This document shows positions 1 through 5,230 of a stretch of 10,436 bases of DNA, one piece after another. The DNA is from JAIBBG01 sp043748015 (GTDB taxonomy: Bacteria; Bacteroidota; Bacteroidia; Flavobacteriales_D; Sanyastnellaceae), in contig JAYTOA010000176.1 in NCBI GenBank assembly GCA_043748015.1, forward strand, positions 1 to 10,436. Direction: 5' to 3'. The number at the start of each line of letters is the position of its first letter. The first letter of the stretch is position 1. Both the position numbers and the translations under genes were made by a program. Below the pieces are notes generated by a model. The model was not told the DNA's origin. It made no database searches and saw only the letters and a program-made list of their open reading frames with translations.

Positions 1-1
1 A

Positions 2-859
2 ATTGTATCCAATGATTTTGTCGCCGAGAATGCACTTCCAACAACGTTGACTTTAGTGCGCGTTGCCGATGCTTATGGAAGCTTCGCAAAATTGCTCGAA
101 GCCTACAATCAGTTGAGACAACCTGCCGCAGTAATTGATCCTAAGGCGCACGTGGCCGCTTCTGCAAAAGTTGCAGATAATGTTTACATCGGTGCTTTTG
201 CATACATCGGTGAAGGTGCTGTAGTGGAGGAAAATGCTAGAATCTATCCTCACACATACATTGGTGATGGTGCGAAAATTGGTAAAAACACAATTGCGTT
301 TTCTGGTGTACGTGTATATTCCGACTGTGTCATTGGTGCGCATTGTACGTTGCACAGCGGCGTTGTAATTGGTGGGGATGGTTTCGGTTATGCTCCCAAC
401 AGCGAGAACAACTACAACAAGGTTCCTCAGATTGGAAATGTTATCATTGAAGATCACGTGGAAGTTGGATCAAATACAACAATCGACCGCGCGACTCTTG
501 GATCAACGATTATTCGCAAAGGGGTGAAACTTGATAATCTTATTCAGGTTGCGCACAATGTGGATATTGGCGAGAACACTGTGATCGCCGCGCAAACCGG
601 CATTGCGGGTTCAACCAAGATTGGTAAGAACTGCATGATCGGCGGACAAGTGGGAATTGTAGGACATCTCACGATTGCTGAAGGAACCAAGATAGCCGCT
701 CAAAGTGGAGTAGGCCACGATATCAAAGAACCTAATTCAATAATCCAGGGATCTCCGGCGTTCAACTACATGGATTACAAAAAGTCATATGTTGGATTCC
801 GTAAGTTACCTGAGCTAATGCAGCAAATTCAAGTGCTGATAAAGAAGACTGCGGAATAA
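2..859 (+). CDS. lpxD: UDP-3-O-acylglucosamine N-acyltransferase LpxD, 5' truncated by window edge
   Basis: LpxD transfers a 3-hydroxyacyl chain from acyl-ACP to the 2-amino group of UDP-3-O-acyl-glucosamine, the third step of lipid A synthesis, in the cytoplasm. The frame is open from base 2, and the upstream residues (IVSNDFVAENALPTT) read into the conserved TLVRV-D-Y-FAKLLE segment that ends the LpxD N-terminal domain. The TTG at 47 is therefore not the start, and roughly 60 residues lie outside the window. About 285 residues are visible. Hexapeptide repeats of a left-handed beta-helix run through most of them. They include GGDGFGYAPN, the TTIDRATLGSTII stretch and QVAHNVDIGEN, whose His (codon 554-556) corresponds to the catalytic base in the family. 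The helical C-terminal tail (YKKSYVGFRKLPELMQQ) is complete. The next gene starts 45 bp downstream and is not lpxC-fabZ or lpxA, the partners often found beside lpxD in Bacteroidota. Identification is secure. Confidence 0.95.
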   Translation: MVSNDFVAENALPTTLTLVRVADAYGSFAKLLEAYNQLRQPAAVIDPKAHVAASAKVADNVYIGAFAYIGEGAVVEENARIYPHTYIGDGAKIGKNTIAFSGVRVYSDCVIGAHCTLHSGVVIGGDGFGYAPNSENNYNKVPQIGNVIIEDHVEVGSNTTIDRATLGSTIIRKGVKLDNLIQVAHNVDIGENTVIAAQTGIAGSTKIGKNCMIGGQVGIVGHLTIAEGTKIAAQSGVGHDIKEPNSIIQGSPAFNYMDYKKSYVGFRKLPELMQQIQVLIKKTAE

Positions 860-904
860 TGCATCGTGTGTTTTTGCCGCTGCTCAATGCTTAAATAATC
901 AGTT

Positions 905-1711
905 GTGAATTCTTCTTCCATAAAAAATTCCTGGTTTGAAACAAAAGCCTTTCTGAAGCATTGGCTCAAGGCCAAAGGTCCACATGGCGTGCATTCTCCG
1001 CTTGTTTATGAGTTGATCACGAAAGTGCTTCCAAAGCGAAATCGAATTTTTGATTTTGATATCATCGAAGCGGAAAGAAGAAAATTGTTGAAGGATAATT
1101 CTATTGTACAGGTAGATGACTTTGGTGCCGGATCAAGAGTGAATTCTTCTTCATATAGAAAAGTTTCATCTATCGCTAAATCGGCATTGCAATCCGCAAA
1201 GTGTGCTCAAGCATTTTCTAAGATCATCCTACACTTTCAAACGAAAAATATTCTTGAACTGGGGACGAGCCTCGGTACGACGACGTCATATTTCGCCTCT
1301 ACCAATTCTAACAGCAAAATTTGGACAATTGAAGGCGCAGCAAGTATTTATCTCCGTGCTACAGAAGTTTTTTCTAACCTTGAACTGAAAAATATTAAAG
1401 CATTCCAGGGAACATTTGGTGATATACTTCCACTGGTGCTTGAAGACATGAAAGTGGTTGATTTTGCTTTGATTGACGGTCATCACGCGTATGTGCCGAC
1501 CATGAAATACTTTAACATGATCAGTGACCGAATTCATGAAAATTCCATTGTCGTTCTTGATGATATACATTGGTCTGCAGAAATGGAAAAAGCATGGTCG
1601 GATATTTCCGCCCGATCGGATGTGACGGCGAGTCTTGATTTTTTTCACTTTGGAATACTCTTCTTTCATTCAACTCGAGAGAAGGAACATTTTGTTCTCA
1701 AACTGCCGTGA
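905..1711 (+). CDS. class I SAM-dependent methyltransferase (O-methyltransferase-like)
   Basis: This 268-residue protein has a Rossmann-fold methyltransferase domain. Motif I for S-adenosylmethionine is NILELGTSLGT (residues 115-125). An acidic residue after the second strand (TIEG, 141-144) would contact the ribose. FALIDGHHAY (187-196) and VVLDDIHW (216-223) match the metal- or substrate-proximal loops of O-methyltransferase-like (Methyltransf_24-type) enzymes. The N-terminal region with HGVHSPLVYELI (27-38) is a signature I associate with a Bacteroidota-wide family of unknown substrate. The start is a GTG at 905, the first possible start after an in-frame stop at 896; no good Shine-Dalgarno site is visible, which is normal in this phylum. 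It lies 45 bp after lpxD on the same strand and may be co-transcribed with it. Its stop overlaps the GTG of the small open frame that follows. The substrate cannot be read from the sequence. Confidence 0.85.
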   Translation: MNSSSIKNSWFETKAFLKHWLKAKGPHGVHSPLVYELITKVLPKRNRIFDFDIIEAERRKLLKDNSIVQVDDFGAGSRVNSSSYRKVSSIAKSALQSAKCAQAFSKIILHFQTKNILELGTSLGTTTSYFASTNSNSKIWTIEGAASIYLRATEVFSNLELKNIKAFQGTFGDILPLVLEDMKVVDFALIDGHHAYVPTMKYFNMISDRIHENSIVVLDDIHWSAEMEKAWSDISARSDVTASLDFFHFGILFFHSTREKEHFVLKLP

Positions 1712-1884
1712 CTCGCATCGTTTTGTTGCTTCTGCAGCTAAGTGTAATAAAATATTCTTTCGGAAACGCCTTTGTAACAGCGCTTTCAGCATCTTCCTCA
1801 GATTTTAACACTTCCTTGTCGCACTCGTGGCATGGTTATTCTAATTTTGGCAACCTTCAAATTAATACATTAATCATTCTATGA
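1708..1884 (+). CDS. possible small ORF bridging methyltransferase and secreted protein gene
   Basis: A 58-codon frame starts at a GTG that overlaps the methyltransferase stop (GTGA, 1708-1711) and ends at a TGA that overlaps the next ATG (ATGA, 1881-1884). The predicted peptide has a hydrophobic N-terminus (TRIVLLLLQLSVIKYSFG) and then a Ser/Asn-rich stretch with no motif I recognise. The overlaps at both ends resemble translational coupling. Against a real gene: the frame is short enough to be open by chance, and a good promoter match for the next gene lies inside it. The C-terminus also looks arbitrary. I keep it as a doubtful candidate rather than a confident gene. Confidence 0.2.
   Translation: MTRIVLLLLQLSVIKYSFGNAFVTALSASSSDFNTSLSHSWHGYSNFGNLQINTLIIL
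1815..1849 (+). promoter_or_regulatory. candidate Bacteroidota-type promoter for the 1881 gene
   Basis: TAATTTTG at 1842-1849 matches the -7 element TAnnTTTG exactly. An upstream TTG at 1816-1818 (in CTTG) sits 23 nt before it, at the upper limit of the 17-23 nt spacing reported for Flavobacterium-type promoters. Transcription would start near 1855, giving a leader of about 25 nt before the ATG at 1881. The match is by eye only. Confidence 0.4.
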
Positions 1885-2405
1885 AAAAACTAATCGTTCT
1901 TGCTCTAGCAGCAATGCCGTTCTTCGCTGTTGCGCAAGAAAAAACAACTTCTGGCGCAGTTTCTACAGCCGCAAAAACCGGAGACAATAAATTCGCAATT
2001 GAGAATCCGGAAATCATCTTTATCGAGTTGATTTCAAGTACAAATTCCGCAGGTGTTCAAACAATCAAAGCTGATTTTGGACGTGAGTTGGTAGCCACTT
2101 TGGCCGACAAGGAATTGTCAAAGCAATTGATGGAATTGCGCACAATGACATATCCTACAATGCCGGATGCAATGAATTATTTCGCAACTCTTGGCTTTAA
2201 ATTTCAACAGAACTATGAAAGCCGTGATAAAGAAGGAAAGATTGATACTCACTTTGTTTACGAAAAGAGAATTCCACGTAAGCCAACTGGTGACGTGACA
2301 ACAAAGCCTCGTCCTGTGCGCCCGGAATCTGATCGCCCAAACGTTGAAGCAAAACCCTCTGATAAAAGTCCACAGACAAAACCGGTTGAAAGACCTAAGA
2401 AATAA
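1881..2405 (+). CDS. secreted/periplasmic hypothetical protein with basic Pro-rich tail
   Basis: I do not recognise a named family. The 174-residue protein begins with a clear Sec signal peptide: MKK, a hydrophobic core, then FAVAQ with likely cleavage around residue 19. A compact domain of about 110 residues follows, with alternating beta-type segments (EIIFIELISS, VQTIKADFGREL) and then a helix. It ends in a segment of the form 'DAMNYFATLGFKFQQNYES' and a strand HFVYEKR. This layout (strand, 'short-residue + GF/W-F-Q' motif, strand ending in K/R) resembles small secreted proteins common in Bacteroidota, but that is only an impression. The last 40 residues (135-174) are low complexity, with nine prolines and ten Lys/Arg, and are probably disordered and exposed in the periplasm. 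The gene has its own candidate promoter and a strong terminator, so it is probably transcribed alone. Confidence 0.8.
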   Translation: MKKLIVLALAAMPFFAVAQEKTTSGAVSTAAKTGDNKFAIENPEIIFIELISSTNSAGVQTIKADFGRELVATLADKELSKQLMELRTMTYPTMPDAMNYFATLGFKFQQNYESRDKEGKIDTHFVYEKRIPRKPTGDVTTKPRPVRPESDRPNVEAKPSDKSPQTKPVERPKK

Positions 2406-2420
2406 TTTCTGTTGAAATGA

Positions 2421-2453
2421 GAAAGCCTTTCCTGACGGAGAGGCTTTTTCTTT
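2421..2453 (+). terminator. rho-independent terminator after the 1881 gene
   Basis: An 11-bp stem (AAAGCCTTTCC at 2422-2432 pairing with GGAGAGGCTTT at 2437-2447, one G-T pair) closes a TGAC tetraloop. It is followed by TTCTTTT. The hairpin lies 16 nt after the stop codon. Confidence 0.85.
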
Positions 2454-2517
2454 TGGCCATCACTTGCAAATTCTCAAAATAGTAGAACTGAAATCTGCCC
2501 AAATCAAACGAGATCGC

Positions 2518-2548
2518 ATTGAACAATCTTTGATCAACTTTACCTTTG
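2518..2548 (+). promoter_or_regulatory. candidate promoter for the histidine kinase-gpmI unit
   Basis: TACCTTTG at 2541-2548 matches the Bacteroidota -7 element TAnnTTTG exactly. TTG at 2519-2521 (in ATTG) lies 19 nt upstream, the optimal spacing. The predicted transcript would begin near 2555, leaving a leader of about 48 nt before the preferred ATG at 2603. It is the best promoter match in the window, but it was assigned by eye. Confidence 0.5.
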
Positions 2549-2602
2549 ACATGAACTTAGAAAGAGTTTGTGGTTTTTGATTTCTTCTTACAAGCTAAAA
2601 AT

Positions 2603-3550
2603 ATGCCCGATAGTTTATCGCCAATCAAAGAGAAAAGAACATTGTTCATTTTGTATGTGTTGGCTATTTACATTTTGTTCCAATTGTCTTGGTGGGGCTA
2701 TCATTTAATCCAGCTAAATGGCGAAGTATTAGAACTTAAAAGCGTAATCATCGGACAATCGCAACTACCTGTTTTACGAGGTAAGATTTGGATGGTCGTG
2801 GGCGAGGGAAGTGTTTTTCTGTTGTTGTTGATCCTCGGTTTCTGGTATATAAAAAGAACGGTAATGAGGGAGTTGAGATTAGCACGAATGGAGAAAAATT
2901 TTTTGCTTTCTGTAACACATGAATTGAAAACGCCCATCGCAGCTGTAAAACTTCAATTGGAAACCATGAAGTCCAGGAAGCTTACCGCTGAACAGAACGC
3001 TGAACTTATTTCTGACGCACTAAGGGAAACCAGAAGACTACAAACATTGTCAGAAAATATTCTGATGGCAACACGGCTTGAGCAAAGCAACGGAACTTTG
3101 TTGAAGGAGAGATTGGATTTTTCCAATTTGATTATTCAGGAGTTGAAGCGATTTCGAAGTATTTCTGAGGCGAATTTTAACGCTGAAATTTCAGACGGTA
3201 TTACACTGAATGGCGATGAACAAATGTTGCAAGCCTTGGTTGCCAATTTGTTGGAGAATGCAGTGAAATATGGTGCTTCGAAACAAGTGCATGTTTCACT
3301 GAAATTGAGAGATGAGCAAATTCAATTCGAGATTGAAGATGATGGTTCAGGAATTCCGGAGGAGGAGAAGCAGAAAGTTTTCGGAAAATTTTATCGTATG
3401 GGTAATGAAGAAACACGAACGGCTAAAGGAACTGGACTTGGTCTCTTTATCTGTGCAAATATTGTGAAATTGCACCATGGAAAAATTTTCATCCGCGATA
3501 ACCAACCCACAGGAAGCATTTTTGTAGTGACTTTTACAACGCAGCAATAA
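2603..3550 (+). CDS. minimal transmembrane sensor histidine kinase (orphan)
   Basis: A two-component kinase of about 315 residues at the inner membrane. Transmembrane helices lie at about 13-36 and 62-83, with only some 25 residues between them. There is thus no folded extracellular sensor, and no HAMP domain. The HisKA dimerisation and phosphoacceptor region carries SVTHELKTPI, with the phosphorylated His at residue 106. The HATPase_c domain shows the N box NLLENAVKYG (Asn219), G1 DDGSGIP, an F box FGKFYRM and G2 KGTGLGLFI, so it looks catalytically intact. I prefer the ATG at 2603 (A-rich AAGCTAAAAAT upstream, hydrophilic N-terminus) over an in-frame GTG at 2570, which would add 11 residues. 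The stop overlaps the gpmI start by one base (TAATG), implying co-transcription and translational coupling. No response regulator is present anywhere in the window, so its partner must be encoded elsewhere. The signal is unknown. Confidence 0.9.
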   Translation: MPDSLSPIKEKRTLFILYVLAIYILFQLSWWGYHLIQLNGEVLELKSVIIGQSQLPVLRGKIWMVVGEGSVFLLLLILGFWYIKRTVMRELRLARMEKNFLLSVTHELKTPIAAVKLQLETMKSRKLTAEQNAELISDALRETRRLQTLSENILMATRLEQSNGTLLKERLDFSNLIIQELKRFRSISEANFNAEISDGITLNGDEQMLQALVANLLENAVKYGASKQVHVSLKLRDEQIQFEIEDDGSGIPEEEKQKVFGKFYRMGNEETRTAKGTGLGLFICANIVKLHHGKIFIRDNQPTGSIFVVTFTTQQ

Positions 3551-5070
3551 TGAGTGAGAAAAAAAAAGTATGTCTGATTATTCTTGATGGATGGGGCAAC
3601 GGATCAAAGAACTCGGGAAACGCAGTGTACATGGCTGCCACGCCTTTTGCGGATCACCTGAATGAATCGTTTCCTGTTTCCCAATTGCGCACAGATGGTG
3701 AAAATGTTGGTCTGCCTGAAGGTCAAATGGGCAACAGTGAAGTGGGTCACATGAATATCGGTGCCGGTAGAATTGTATATCAGGATCTCGTAAAAATCAA
3801 TGTGGCTATTAGGGAAAAAACATTTCATGAAAATCAAGTATTGTTGAATGCATTCAATCATGCTTCAACGAACAAAGTGAATCTTCATTTGATGGGATTG
3901 GTAAGCGATGGAGGTGTTCATTCGCATATAAATCACTTGCTCGCTCTTTGTGATATGGCGAAATCGTTTCCGACGGTTCCCACTTTTATCCATGCTTTCA
4001 CCGATGGTAGAGATACAGATCCAAAGAGTGGAGCAGAATACATCCATCGGCTAGAAACGCATATCGAAGATTCAAATGTTTCTATTGCTTCAGTCATAGG
4101 CAGATATTTTTCTATGGATCGCGACAAGCGGTGGGAGAGAGTGAAGCGAGCATACGATCTTTTGGTCAAAGGCATTGGCGATATTTATGCGACAGCAGCT
4201 GATGCGGTGGCAGCATCGTATGCAAATGGTGTGACAGATGAGTTTATTGAACCATCAATCATTGTTGATGCCGGCAAAACCAAAACGGTTATTCAGGAAA
4301 ACGACGTTGTGATTTGCTTCAATTTTCGAACGGATCGTTGTCGTGAAATTTCGCAAGTCTTGACTCAGCAAATTTTTCCCGAGTTTGAGATGAAGCCCCT
4401 GAAATTGTATTATGTGACGATGGCGAACTATGATGAGACATTCCACAATGTTCACGTCGTTTATGACAAAGATAATTTGGTGATGACGCTTGGCGAAGTA
4501 TTGGAAAAAAACAGTAAGTCACAAATCAGAATTGCTGAAACAGAAAAATATCCACACGTCACTTTTTTCTTCAGTGGTGGAAGAGAAAAGGAGTTTAAAG
4601 GAGAAAGACGAATCATGATTCCCTCGCCAAAGGTGGCGACATACGATCTTCAACCGGAAATGAGCGCTGCAGGAATAGCTGATGCAATTTGCCTGGAGAT
4701 GAAAAATAATCCGCCGGATTTTATATGCCTCAACTTTGCTAATCCGGATATGGTGGGGCACACCGGAGTTTTTCCCGCAATAGTGAAAGCAGTTGAAGCA
4801 ACGGATGCGTGTCTTAAGCAAGTAGTTGAAACCGGAATCGATTGCGGTTATTCTTTCATAATCATCGCAGATCACGGAAATGCAGATTTCGCGATAAACG
4901 ATGATGGATCGCCTAACACTGCTCACACCACCAACCCTGTTCCAGTTTGGATCATAGACAAGGACATTCACACCGTTCACAACGGAATCCTCGCTGACGT
5001 CGCTCCAACAGTTCTTAAAATCCTTGGTGTTGAAAAGCCGGAGGTGATGAACAGAAACGCTCTCTATTAG
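3550..5070 (+). CDS. gpmI: 2,3-bisphosphoglycerate-independent phosphoglycerate mutase
   Basis: This cytoplasmic enzyme interconverts 3-phosphoglycerate and 2-phosphoglycerate in glycolysis and gluconeogenesis through a phosphoserine intermediate, using two metal ions (usually Mn). The length of 506 residues is normal for the alkaline-phosphatase-superfamily iPGM. The N-terminal metal site is seen in LIILDGWGNG. The nucleophile is Ser63 in PEGQMGNSEVGHMNIGAGR. Substrate-site motifs HAFTDGRDTDPKS, RYFSMDRDKRWER and FNFRTDRCREISQ are present. The C-terminal metal-binding segments are NPDMVGHTGVF and IIIADHGNAD, followed by AHTTNPVPVWI. All key residues appear intact. The ATG shares one base with the upstream kinase stop, so kinase and mutase are probably one operon. 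Only the inverted heptamer arrays lie between its stop and the convergent helicase gene. Confidence 0.97.
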   Translation: MSEKKKVCLIILDGWGNGSKNSGNAVYMAATPFADHLNESFPVSQLRTDGENVGLPEGQMGNSEVGHMNIGAGRIVYQDLVKINVAIREKTFHENQVLLNAFNHASTNKVNLHLMGLVSDGGVHSHINHLLALCDMAKSFPTVPTFIHAFTDGRDTDPKSGAEYIHRLETHIEDSNVSIASVIGRYFSMDRDKRWERVKRAYDLLVKGIGDIYATAADAVAASYANGVTDEFIEPSIIVDAGKTKTVIQENDVVICFNFRTDRCREISQVLTQQIFPEFEMKPLKLYYVTMANYDETFHNVHVVYDKDNLVMTLGEVLEKNSKSQIRIAETEKYPHVTFFFSGGREKEFKGERRIMIPSPKVATYDLQPEMSAAGIADAICLEMKNNPPDFICLNFANPDMVGHTGVFPAIVKAVEATDACLKQVVETGIDCGYSFIIIADHGNADFAINDDGSPNTAHTTNPVPVWIIDKDIHTVHNGILADVAPTVLKILGVEKPEVMNRNALY

Positions 5071-5228
5071 AAATTTGCGATTTGTAATTTGTGATTTATG
5101 GCATTACACTTAACTGTGGAATTTTCTCTTTTTTGTGATGGTGCAAATTTTTATTCCGTGTCAACCAGCTTTGCATTTTTTCCGGTGTGCTCCTTAAATC
5201 ACAAATCACAATTTAAAAATCACAAATG
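5071..5228. repeat. inverted pair of ATTTGTG-like heptamer arrays filling a convergent gap
   Basis: The left arm (5073-5100) is four tandem heptamers on the + strand: ATTTGCG, ATTTGTA, ATTTGTG, ATTTATG. The right arm (5193-5227) is five on the - strand: ATTTGTG, ATTTTTA, AATTGTG, ATTTGTG, ATTTAAG. Aligned from the outer ends, the first four units agree at 24 of 28 positions in perfect register, so a transcript from either strand could fold into a long imperfect AT-rich stem. A weaker inner pair TGCAAA (5142-5147) and TTTGCA (5170-5175) lies in the loop. The arrays start right after the gpmI stop and end two bases before the helicase stop. No other terminator is visible, so the element may end transcription from both sides. 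It could also be a dispersed, MITE-like intergenic repeat. Confidence 0.75.
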
Positions 5229-5230
5229 TT

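Noticed and set aside
859..894. 11-codon mini-ORF starting in a TAATG overlap with the lpxD stop
   Set aside because: Too short to support, with no recognisable leader-peptide composition (no runs of one amino acid) and no attenuator hairpin after it.
905..1152. 14-base exact direct repeat (GTGAATTCTTCTTC) at 905-918 and 1139-1152, both inside the methyltransferase
   Set aside because: Both copies are in the same frame and encode (M/V)NSSS. One repeat of this length in 10 kb is within chance expectation and nothing else around the copies is shared.
2551..2580. Ten-codon upstream ORF (ATG at 2551) ahead of the histidine kinase
   Set aside because: It would start almost at the predicted transcription start, leaving no room for a ribosome site, and has no informative sequence.
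4519..4980. 153-codon open frame on the - strand inside gpmI
   Set aside because: It lies wholly opposite a well-conserved gpmI coding region, the peptide is Cys/Arg/Ile-rich with no motif, and no promoter or start context is visible. It is a shadow of the real gene.
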